Source: Lindgomyces ingoldianus (Eukaryota > Ascomycota > Dothideomycetes > Pleosporales > Lindgomycetaceae). Taken from it: a DNA stretch of 64,000 nt. Of this stretch, positions 33,744-43,605 are shown piece after piece. Positions within the stretch are counted from its first letter, which is position 1, and each line of letters starts with the position of its first letter. Where the stretch lies: the NCBI RefSeq assembly GCF_010093535.1, contig NW_022985169.1, positions 656,044 to 720,043 of the forward strand. Reading direction: 5' to 3'. The notes beneath the pieces were generated by a model. That model was not told where the DNA came from. It did no database searches and saw only the letters and a program-made list of their open reading frames with translations. The position numbers and the translations under genes are program-made.

Positions 33744-35516
33744 TTATGTGTCAGCCCCTTTCAGCCCTACTGTTTTATGATTTCCGGGGTCATACCAACA
33801 ATTCTCTCTCGGCTTGGCTTCTGGATCGGTAAGTTCAATTTCGAAGCGGAGTAAAAGCGAAGGGACTAGCTAAGCGGTGTCAACTTCGACTTCTGAGAGC
33901 ATGATCCGTTTTCCCACCTTTGATATCTCTATCCAGCTAAGGTCTTGACGATTGTTAGTTTATTAAAATAGGTGGAAGGGCTCGTTCTTAAGAACATACT
34001 TCTCCCAATACATACCCGCGCTCCGGAGCCAAATGCAAAGAAGAGCCGTTCTAGCCATATTAAATAAGTCCAGGTTACTCGCTTTTATGGAAGGCCGTTA
34101 CCTAGTTGGCCACGGTCTGACTCTAGCCACCTTTCTGGGCGGAAAGAGTCCGCATCCTCACCAAATACCTCTTGATTTCTGTGAATTACCCAAGGGTTGG
34201 TGCCGATGATGGTCTAGTATTCTAGTTAATATGCGCCTAATTGAAATGGAAATGATTAGGCTTACTCCAGCAGGAATGTATTGCCCGTCCACCTCAATGC
34301 CGGCTTGGGGTACTACTCGGGGAAGAGACATCCCCACAGCCGGGTGGCAGCGAAGAGCTTCATATATGCAAGCTTGCAAATAAGGCATCTTGTTGGCTAT
34401 GGCGAGCGGGACTATGTCGTCCATCCTACTCTGCTTCATCATCTCAGTGGCCTCTTTTAACACTTTCTCTTTGCATTCAGGGTTTTTGCAGAGATAGTAG
34501 AGAAGTGCGCCAATAGAGATGGCGGTGGTATCACTTCCAGCGAAAATGTTGCTGGTAGCCATCGACAAGACTGCAGTGTCATCTAGTTCATCCGGCTTCT
34601 CTCGGTTGACGTTCATAAGCATTTCGAGGATATCATGGTGATCACTGCCTCGAAGTTTGCGCCGATTAATCTCGTTTGCAGCAAACGCTCGCAGACTCCC
34701 ATGACGAGCACCGATGCCGAGCCAGTTTCCTATAAATGGGGAAAGCGTATCGTGAGCCCAATAGAGCCAAGGCACCTGTCCGATCCAAGCTGCGGACCTA
34801 AGAGCGGCATCGATCTGGCCGAAGGAGCCATCATCTCTCCCAGCATCCATAAAGCCAAACAGCTTCGAGAATGTGACTTCTCCGATGACATCTGAACCTT
34901 ATGAGCTTAAAGCCACTGAGTGATATTCGAAGAACCAGCTCACCGAAGGCGAAAAGTTGAGCCCAGAGTCCCATATTGATTGATTTGGCTCCCAACTCTG
35001 ACAACTTCGAGAACAGCACAATTAGCGCTTTATCCACGTAAGGTTCGAGCCTTTTCAGTCTATCCATTGAATATATGCCGCTGACTAATCGCCGTTGTGC
35101 TCGGTGGACCAATTCATTCCGCTCCGGGAAAAGGTCAAATTTACGATGGCCCTGCCAGACGCTATACCAATTACTCTTACGAAACTTAGACCCCGCACCT
35201 AACTGTGTTAGAGTGTCTCTCAAAGCACATTGTCTTGAATGTCCTGCAGTTTTGACGAACCATATATGATCTTTACCGCCCCTGGATCAGAAATGCTCAC
35301 TTCGTTCGGGCCAGTTCGGACTAGTTTTCCATGCGCCTTGTGTAACTCGATCATCTTCTGGTGCATATCCCCTTTCCGGGAGTGATAGATCATCCAAAGA
35401 GGAGTCCAACGGGCGTAAAACGGACCCGGAATTCCACGCAGCGGATCGAGCTGCAGTATGAGGAGCGTAATCACAATTGACCCGAAGGCCACAATATAGG
35501 GCACCACACCTTCCAT
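33744..35516 (-). CDS. Cytochrome P450 monooxygenase, 483 aa, seven exons
   Basis: Exons (minus): 35,516-35,261; 35,198-34,944; 34,891-34,266; 34,213-34,102; 34,050-34,000; 33,943-33,918; 33,869-33,744. Total 1,452 bp, in frame. All six introns (48-62 bp) are GT-AG. Features in order: N-terminal membrane anchor (VAFGSIVITLLIL), proline hinge GIPGPF, I-helix AGSDTT (about 288-293), EALR (ExxR, about 348), FRPERW (about 403-408) and heme-binding FGSGARVCIG with the Cys ligand at about 430. ER-bound monooxygenase; the I-helix and overall sequence resemble the fungal pisatin-demethylase-type group. It is divergent from a decayed AKT2-like gene (616 bp between starts), suggesting a shared promoter and a former metabolite cluster. 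Substrate unknown. The extreme C-terminus (after LTDPEAKP) is atypical. Confidence 0.9.
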
Positions 35517-36131
35517 TGCGGGCCTCGTACCACAGAAGCTCTCGGTTTAATTATCGGCTTCTGAAAGAATCGGAACTGGAGTAGGAACTTTGTAGCACAA
35601 AATCCCCGAGTAGCGTACCTAGGTGGGGTTTAAATGGACTGAGCTAGCGTCGGGACATTGACTCGACACTGCCTTGTCCTGGAGGTTGAGTGGTGTGAAT
35701 TGAAAGCTTACCCCACTCCTATAGTTTACTGACTTGATTACTAAAATTACTAACCACCGGACCCCAAAACCTGCATAAATATGTAGGTAGACATTCTGGC
35801 TATGATTCTGCCTAGTTCCATTTACGACATGCGTAGCAGTTGCTAGAAGGGATTACCGGTTACGTCGGACGATCCGAGCGTGTGGACATAGGCGACAAGG
35901 CGACACCTCTGACAGCTAATTGATAATCTCACAATCATTCTGATCACTGATCCAGGATCCTCAATTATAAATACCACGCTCAGGGAATGTTAGTTTTTCA
36001 ACAGAATGGGACTGCAGCGAAGCAGTTGCGGCACCCATATTTGATTAACATATTTTCGTCGTCCATCGCCGTGTGCCTAAAAGAGTTCTGCAGCATTTTG
36101 AGTGTGTCAAAATTTCTCCCGAATCGCTATC
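35517..36131. promoter_or_regulatory. Shared intergenic region between P450 and AKT2-like relic
   Basis: 615 bp between two divergent starts, with no coding content. Position alone suggests a bidirectional promoter; no specific operator identified. Confidence 0.4.
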
Positions 36132-37570
36132 ATGTCATCTTCCTTCTTTAGAATCACCGAACACGTGCTTCCATGTCAGCACATTCGAGAGTATCGCGAC
36201 GCCCTTAATGTGGATAAGTTATTGCAGTTAGCAATTCAGCAGTACACACATTTGAACAATAGCAACCCCTTGTCAAATCCAATTACGCTTATAGCGGCGC
36301 ACGGGAATGGGCTTCCCAAAGTCTGTCATATAGTAATTGGACAAAGTTCTGATCACTAATCATATTCTCAGGGATGCTATGAGCCTCTCTGGGACGAGCT
36401 TATCACGGCTATGGCGCTCCCGATCAAGTCTATTCGGATTACCGATTGCTTCCACCAAGGCGCAAGTGGAATATTGAATGAAGGTACCCAAGGGGATGAC
36501 CGTGAACTACGTCCCCCATATCGTATTTTCTGCTATAGGCTGACTATTCTATGCACAGCCAACTGATTTGACCACTCCCGAGATCTTTTGCAAATAGTGA
36601 ACTACTTTAGGGACTAGACTACCTAACCTATAGTTGGGATCGCCTATAGTTTTAGCTGTTCGCAATTGTCAGTGTAGACTATCTGTTTACAGAAGTGCAG
36701 ATACCAAGCTGGAGCAGTGTACATCCCTTTCTGATGCACCCAAACCTCTTCCATGCACTCGCATTCCTGAAACCCATGATTCAGAAGGAGAATCTTAGCC
36801 GGCTGAAGAGCGCTCCTTAAGCACGTTTCCGCAGCTTCCATCTAGATGTTTGGGCGTCTAGAGTTGAGGCAGAAGAATTTCTGCGAAAGTCGCCCTTCTT
36901 CCAGTTATGGGAATCGAAAGCAATGGAAATATACCTCCAATTTGGGTTGCGCTCGACTCCCACTTTACTGTATCCCAGTCGCTCATTCCCTAGAGGTGTA
37001 ACACTCACCACGAACAAAGCACAAGAAGCCTGGACATTCTTGAGCCTGAATGCACCTCCACCGTCGCTCAATCCACAGGACTCAGTCGAGCGCGCCTTGG
37101 GAAACGGCCTTAGTTGCAATTCTGCGGAAGGGGACTTTAACTATTGGGGTCATGCCACGAACTGTCCATGGGCTTGTCTGGCATTCAAGTTTCTCCCTTC
37201 CGTTCGACTAGTAGTGCTCTTGCTCTTTGGAGAAAACAGCCACATTAGCCGGCCTCTCCGACGGGAAGATAAACTTCGATGTATAGGGATTGGCCTTGGG
37301 GGCAGTGGAGGCGTCGCGATGGGCCGGGTGCGAGCCGAGACAATCCAAGGCACGACGCATGTGCTTCCGATAGAGAAAATCTAACAGACAGCCATCGCTT
37401 TATTTCGCTGGCTTCGGGATGAGATCGTAAGATCTAAGTTTGAAGAAGAGTTTAGTTGTTCTTACAATAGCAGAAAGTCCGCTGCTAATGGCACTGCCTT
37501 ATCTGCGCAGTGGATGGAATATATAAATACGCCGGCTAGGACGAAAAGAGTATCTAAGCCAAACCTTTAG
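36132..37570 (+). pseudogene. AKT2-like alpha/beta hydrolase (toxin-biosynthesis family), decayed
   Basis: The start at 36,132 (MSSSFFRITEHVLPCQHIRE) matches the fungal toxin-biosynthesis alpha/beta hydrolase family named after AKT2 of Alternaria. Introns at 36,321-36,371 and 36,502-36,558 are still GT-AG. Breaks: a TGA at 36,564-36,566 where the family has Trp, further stops soon after, a nucleophile-elbow region whose Gly/His positions are changed, a frameshift into 36,760-36,830 (LFHALAFL), and a TAA near 37,381-37,383 just after the final catalytic-His region (THVLPIEK). Coding-like sequence ends at a TAG at 37,570. Most changes are C-to-T or G-to-A, as in RIP. Non-functional. Esterase/lipase-type role in the family is established knowledge; its former product here is unknown. 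Confidence 0.8.
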
Positions 37571-39139
37571 AATTATCATCAATTCGTCTAGCCCTTCTCC
37601 TGAGCGATCATCTAGATAGTCTGGAGAGTGGCTGTGAGAGTTCGTGGAAACTGTATAAGATATGGCTAGAATTCTTTTAGATGCTGCTGGAATGCTCAGA
37701 TTCGATGTCCACTCCTCAATTTTCACAAAAGGCTTGTCCAGATGTAGGTACCTTTCGAAGCTGCGAGGTCAATATGCGTTCTGGAATGGAGTGGGGCAGC
37801 ACTTCTAGTGGCGTACTACGGTCCGTACGAAGTGAAACGGTCACGTTCACGTGTCAAATATGAACAAGCCCAGTTCGTCAGCCGCACCATATATTTAGTG
37901 ATACCGTAGTTACCAGACGTAGTACGGATAGCATTACGTTGCTGGGAAGTGTATGTAGCAATCCTAGAGGATTAGGAGGGCTCTAGCAAGCAGTAGGCTT
38001 GCATGGAGTGTATACAGGGGTTTCTAGGGCTCTAGTTAGCCAAAAGCTTTGCAAGGACGCTTAAATATGTCGTTTATTAGTGTTTTAATCCATTCACCTA
38101 CTGTCTGCTGCCTTAAAGGTGCCTATTTCTAACTATATTCTATTGCAGAGTTATCTCTTTGCGCGTCTTACAGGCCTGATCTAGTTGATTAGATGTCTCC
38201 GAAGTCCATTTTGTGCCGTCTAGAAGAATGCAGAAGTTACGAGCCCTCTAAACCAAATCTTCTACCCAATCCTGAAATAGTATACTGTCCGTAGCAAAAG
38301 ATTAGATTATACTACCCGTACAGCCTAGGCGAGCTTGCTATGCATACACCTACCACTTTTCCTTACGGCCGTACGAATGTACCAAATATCTCACCCATAC
38401 AGGTCTCAAAATTGCCCACTCGTACAGTACTACGCCTCATTGGAAACGCTGGAGTGTCGCTTAAACCCGGCGCCTTCGAATTTCGTGCACTATATGCTGT
38501 GCCGCAATATCTTTTTCCGACAAATTCCGCATTTTTAAATGCATATATTGTTCACGAACTAGTAATGTCTCCACTTGCAACACATGTGACTAGGGGATCA
38601 TTACTAAATTCCTTTCATGTTGTGGCTAGGATGAGACTGCAAGCGTGTGGCGTACTACCATCCTCCTCGGCGGATAATTAGAAGGCTATCAAGACCCTAC
38701 TTCATTTGGTTCTAAGCGTGCATTCCGGAAAATTTCAGTTTCTAATATCTCCTGCCCTCAAATGACGGCCTCTTGATTTTCAATCCTTAACTAAGGTTCT
38801 TAGTATATCGATTTGGCAGCTTCTGAGTGGGATTCATACGAGAGAGTCTGTACTTGCACGAAATGATTGAAGTGGACGGGCATTCTCTGGCACTGTCTGA
38901 TATAATTGCAGTGTCCATGTGAGCAGGCGTTAATGAGAACCCGGATTTTGTTAACAAGTGATGTAAGCTTGGTAGGGAAATGAGCTATGGGTGAAGTAAT
39001 GTTTTGATGGGTAATAAGACTGCAGACTATGAGATATATATACAAATGAGAGAAAAGGGTTAGACCTTGAGTTGATTGGGGAGCTTCTAGGTTACAAGTG
39101 ATAAAGGTATGGAGCTCCTACGGCTTTGACGAATTATAT
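37571..39139. other. Intergenic, possibly with decayed cluster genes
   Basis: No recognised gene. Open pieces at 37,681-37,863 and 38,340-38,681 (113 codons, plus) look mildly coding but match no family I can name. Confidence 0.35.
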
Positions 39140-39149
39140 AAGAACTATC

Positions 39150-39655
39150 GAAAGCACGTAGGAAAGCGTTGATAGGCTTGAGAGGCACCTGAGGCTTGGT
39201 CGAACAGTCTACCGTGTCAGCACTGGCATTGTAGGAGGTGCAGATACAAGTACATCGAAATTCGAGACGCTGAAGGTTGCACTAGAGCAACATCCCAACG
39301 TTGGTATTTTGGCCCCGTCGGATAGGGGCACAGCGAACATTACCAATGCAAGTCTAGTGGCGGAACGGCTTCGTGAGCATGCCTTACTCAGACTATGATG
39401 CTTATACCTAGCAACTCCCTTCTGCGAGGCGGCTCCGGTGTCTAGATTTCCATTATTAAGGCAATCCTAGCTATGTTAAAGAAGGGGATGGATGACTCTA
39501 GTCGTTCCATTATGAGGCAGCATATCAGCTTCTGGGGGCTCTCTCATCACTCTCGTATATTGCCGGAGCTCTGGAAGGCAACCCTGATGTGTTTATCCGA
39601 ATATCACATATTGGGCATACTCACCCGTTCTATAGACGACTCACTCTCTCCTTGA
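39150..39655 (+). pseudogene. Phenylalanine/histidine ammonia-lyase family relic
   Basis: From about 39,170 the plus strand reads RLERHLRLGRTVYRVSTGIV and GGADTSTSKFETLKVALEQH, the inner part of MIO-dependent aromatic ammonia-lyases. It ends in a stop, resumes with NSLLRGGSGV, a TAG, then ISIIKAILAMLKKGM, and in shifted frames carries the MIO-forming region: GSISASGG can still be read near 39,513-39,536, followed one frame over by SLSYIAGALEGNPDVF. At least two stops and two frameshifts. N- and C-terminal parts are missing. Family enzymes deaminate Phe, Tyr or His; fungal PAL genes often sit in metabolite loci. It lies 1.6 kb from the AKT2-like relic. Confidence 0.75.
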
Positions 39656-39831
39656 TGTGCGCGGCATTAGTTGATTCTTAAGCTTCTGCGTCCACGTTTT
39701 GCGTGAAAATAATCCCGCGAGGCACACGTCGTTTCACGCTTCAGATGCCTCTATATTCGCCTCTTATATTGAATGCAAACTGGTTTTCACTTTTCCGCAC
39801 ATATGAAAAGGTTTCCCGCGACCCAATACTT

Positions 39832-39912
39832 CAGCCTCCACGTCGTGACTTAGCCTCCACATGGTGACTCAGCCTCCACATGGTGACTCAGCCCCCACGC
39901 AGCGACACAGCC
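39832..39912. repeat. 19-bp tandem repeat, about four copies
   Basis: Units of CAGCCTCCACATGGTGACT at 39,832, 39,851, 39,870 and (diverged) 39,889, with a partial fifth. It sits about 190 bp upstream of the small membrane-protein gene. Confidence 0.85.
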
Positions 39913-40103
39913 CCTTATGCCCCTTCTGCCACCACACCTCAGGCGAGCGGGCATGCGAAATGACCATGAGGCTACTTCTGCACTGCCACAAATTATATTA
40001 TATAGCTGTATTTGTTCAAGGTGAAGTCCACTCTCGCCGAAATACAAAATTCTCTATCTTCGATCTTCGTGACTCCTCACAAACCACATCGGCGCTCGTC
40101 CCA

Positions 40104-40583
40104 ATGGTTAAATCCAAGCCTAGCGCCCACGATGTATTCATTCTTATTCTTCAAATCGTCGGGTTCGTTGCTGCTCTAGTATTCGGCGTTGCATCTTTTT
40201 TGTCCTGGAAAATATCAGAGAGAGCCCTTACAGAGACGAAGTTAGCCAATCTCATAACTTTCGTTACCCTTTGCGACCAGACAGAACCCGCAAACACTGT
40301 GAGTAGAGACTTATGTTGTCTGTTGGACTGCTTGATTGACATCTACATGTAGAATACTCTCGGGGCACTGTGTAGCGATGTTTCCGCTGTCGCCGTACAA
40401 TCTCTACGTTCATATGCGCTGTCGACCTTCCCAATTCCGGCTACTGCTGACGTTGCTCTGCCGCCTAATTCTGCACCTGGACATGGAGGTTTAAGTACTG
40501 AGGCCAAGGTAGGCATAGGGATAGGAGTGCCTTCAGCTCTTTTTTCGGTTTTAGGCGTGATAATCATGTGTTTCAAACGCTGA
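40104..40583 (+). CDS. Small two-TM hypothetical protein, 141 aa
   Basis: Exons 40,104-40,298 and 40,353-40,583 join over a 54-bp GT-AG intron (GTGAGT...CATGTAG). The product has an N-terminal hydrophobic helix (about 11-33, FILILQIVGFVAALVFG), a central part with two Cys (TLCDQTE; GALCSDV), and a C-terminal hydrophobic helix (VGIGIGVPSALFSVLGVII) ending in basic KR. The STEAKVGIGIGV lead into the second helix is common in fungal small membrane or cell-surface proteins of unknown function. The frame is also open upstream to 39,861 (through the tandem repeat); the internal Met is preferred because it precedes the TM segment closely. No function assigned. Confidence 0.65.
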
Positions 40584-41995
40584 ATGTTGGCGACTGGGCG
40601 GCAAATTCATAGGCTGTACGGATGTACTTGTTAAAAGGAACGGTCGATAGTCCGTGTAGATGCTGGTGGCTAATAGGGCTTGTATGGCTTGCAGATGGTA
40701 CCGTTAGCATGCTTAGAAGGTAGATTTATCTCAACTAATGTTAACAACAGTTAATATGTAAGGGTAATGGCTATACTTGAAAAGAATTAGGCTAGTGTAC
40801 CTTATCAGATTACATGGTAATAGAAATTACACTAGAGTTGGAAGAACAGTAGTAGTTAGGAATAAAGGAAACGCTTTCCTAAATATCTAAGTAAATAATA
40901 GCTAATAGAAAAGTAACTACCCCAAGATCTAAAATTCATACCTACGTTCTAGCAGACGGATATAGCTAATACGAGCATGAAAATTAAGAATGCCAACTAC
41001 CTATTACTTTGATACTAGTCTAACGGAACTTCTCAAAACTAGATCGCCCTTAGTACTAGGATCAAAACGCCTGTTGCTTTGTGAAGCTTACGGGGGTACA
41101 GAGATGAGAGAAACTGAGCTGCATTGATTGCTTAGGCAACATAGACCATCGCGAGATGCATACGACCATGGTGACGACGCATCCGACTATCGTGTGACAC
41201 TGCAAACACGCTTCCTTGTTATAGCCAAATCACAAATCCAAACCCAAAACCCCACACAATTCTCACCAAACCTCCACCACCTCATAAATTTGCGGTCTGT
41301 GCATATTAACATACATAATCTGCACTCAGACCCTTTGCTCTTACCAATGCGGTAAATCTACATTCTAATAGTAAAAACCTATATCGAAGGCAAACTTGAC
41401 GACTTCTGCATGGACTGTAAGATCCCAATGGACTTAGCTCTGGGATCGCAACCGGGCTGCATAAGTGGACGGATGTGGGGGATGAGGATATGGGCGGAGA
41501 TGCAGATGGCAGAGTGAAGGAAGAAGAGTCTGAGAAGATTAAGGGGAGGGGGATGGAAGGCGAAGGGGGGAAAGAGGGAGCGGAAGGGAGGGAAGAAGGA
41601 TGTGTTTGGAGTGGTGGGCAGAGAGAGGGATGCTGAGATGGGGGGAGTTGGGTTGAAGCTGTGTCAGGAGAGACAGCTGCATCTTAGGCCTTATAAACGA
41701 TCAAATCGATGGAAGGGAGGGGAAGGATCTGGATGCAGTATTGTGAATATGCTTGGACTCATCAATCTGGATTGAGGCGGAAAGTGGATCGGAAGATTGG
41801 GGGGGGGCTTAGAGAGAAATCTACCTACGAAATGGACCCTAGGTGCAAGATTTGTGTAGCCAACCAACGCCGTGGATACCAGCCCTACTTGGGGCTCTTG
41901 CTGTCGCTACCTCCGGAACTACGATCTTTCGCCTTGCTGAAGCAATGACCCTGTTTAATCCAAATGCCGTGACAATGTCAGAGACCCAGGAAACC
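40584..41995. other. Intergenic with a polypurine tract
   Basis: No gene supported. 41,495-41,665 is an almost uninterrupted run of G and A on the plus strand, with several GGGG runs. A frame through it reads as an acidic Glu/Gly-rich stretch (EEESEKIKGRGMEGEGG), which may be composition only. Confidence 0.45.
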
Positions 41996-42790
41996 TCATG
42001 GCTTACGCCGAACGCCATTTACCCCACTAGGACCCCATTGACCAGCTCGACCGCCCCGGTCCACCCCAGGCGGATCAGCCGTAGCATTGCCGACAACTTT
42101 GGCAGGACTGCTAGGAACGGCAATACCGGCAGCACCGACGGGGAGAACTCCCGGGATACCGCTTTTTCCGGGTACCGGGCAACCAGGCCCACCGGGAAAA
42201 GCCTTAAAGACAGTCTGATTTGGCACTGGACCATCTCTACGACCACCAAGACCAGGTCCAGAGCCAGTAGGACTCATAACTGCTCCACCACTGCGACCCA
42301 AGTCTCCGTGGCCAGCACCCGCACCGACGGGACTCAAGACTCGGCCACCGCCTTTCCTCCCCTTCCCCTTCTTGTTCCCCCCAGCAGCTTCCCACTTCCC
42401 GCCCGCCTGTCTATCCTTCTCCTCCTGAATTTTCTTCATCTCCTTAACCCTATCTTCCTCATCCCTCTCCCGCTTAGCCCTCTCCTCAGCTTCACGTCGA
42501 ATGCGCTCCTGTCGAGCCTTCTCCTCCGCCTTTTTCTTCTCCTGTTGCTTTTTCTCCTCCGCCATTCGTTTCTCCTCTTCAGCCTGATTTGCAGCTCGGG
42601 ACGCCTCCTCGCGGTCGTTCCACACCTCAAACTTGATGCAATCATAGCATTTAAAGTATGATTTGCGAGGATATTCTTCTTGGACGATGTCCTGGCAGAG
42701 GTGTCCAGTGACGTAGGCTTGACGGCAGCGGTCGATGTGCGGCGGGGAGACGCAGGCGCAGAGGTACATTTTTTTCCAGCCGATGCACAT
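41996..42790 (-). CDS. Cys-rich N-terminus plus coiled-coil hypothetical protein, 264 aa
   Basis: A single frame on the minus strand. Residues 1-55 hold a Cys/His-rich module (YLCACVSPPHIDRC; GHLCQDI; KCYDCIKF) that could bind zinc. Residues about 57-130 are a highly charged Glu/Lys/Arg helix (EEEKRMAEEKKQQEKKK), probable coiled coil. The rest is Gly/Pro-rich and disordered. This plan recurs in fungal proteins of unknown function. The plus-strand frame over the same bases is a mirror of the charged repeats and is not taken as a gene. No function assigned. Confidence 0.7.
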   Translation of the reverse strand: MCIGWKKMYLCACVSPPHIDRCRQAYVTGHLCQDIVQEEYPRKSYFKCYDCIKFEVWNDREEASRAANQAEEEKRMAEEKKQQEKKKAEEKARQERIRREAEERAKRERDEEDRVKEMKKIQEEKDRQAGGKWEAAGGNKKGKGRKGGGRVLSPVGAGAGHGDLGRSGGAVMSPTGSGPGLGGRRDGPVPNQTVFKAFPGGPGCPVPGKSGIPGVLPVGAAGIAVPSSPAKVVGNATADPPGVDRGGRAGQWGPSGVNGVRRKP

Positions 42791-43605
42791 GTTGGTGGTT
42801 GAGGTGATGGGGGTGTGTTCAGAACACGAGCGAGATGGTTGAGTGCTGAAGATGGTGAATAGAATCAGTCTCTGGAAGCACAGCGCGTAGGTTGTCCGCT
42901 AGTGAAGATGACCCACCCACGGTGATGCCTTATGCAGATGGCTGGTGCTGCGAGGCGTCGAGGGACTGAGAGATGGCGAACAACTTGGGGGTGGTGATGG
43001 ACTCATGTGTTTCGGATGGGGGAAAGGGTGAAAGAGAGGTGAGGGTGCATATCGAGGACCCCACGACTACAAATGGCGTTGGCTCAGGCGGTGACTGACT
43101 GTTGGACGGGAACTTGCCTCGAACTCAAGCGAAAGAAAGTGATGGATGATGGCAATCGACAGCAGCAGCGGTGAGCAAAAGTTAAGAGAGTGAAGAGCGA
43201 AAAGCTACTTAGAAAGATTAAGATTAGGACTGGCTGTGATTGCGATAGCGATGATGTTATTCTTCACGAAGGTGATAACCACGCGCGTCTATCGCGATTT
43301 CCTGTGTAAGGCATAGGGCCCGTAGCGGGTGGCACCAGGACCTGCTGTCTGCCCCTCCCTCGAGACCCGTTTGGGGGATCCAGCTTTATTGACCGGCTGT
43401 GAAATTCTCTTCTATCATATTTATTTTAGTCTTGATTGAACGCTACATCTAGAGGACAGTTCGATATCATGAAAAGTAAGTATCCAGGCTTACATAGTCC
43501 TACAATCATTACAAGTGAACAAGGAAACTTATATATACCCGGAAGAGACATACATGGGCAGTTTCCCATCGTTACCCAAAATGAAAAGAATAAGATGCCA
43601 GTCAC
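42791..43605. other. Intergenic / promoter of the Cys-rich gene
   Basis: About 0.8 kb, mostly 5' flank of the gene at 41,996-42,790 and 3' flank of the Clr5 gene. No feature recognised. Confidence 0.4.

Noticed and set aside
41843..42661. 272-codon plus-strand reading frame
   Set aside because: It is antisense to the Glu/Lys/Arg-rich coiled-coil gene; its Leu/Ser/Pro-rich product is what the complement of such repeats gives.
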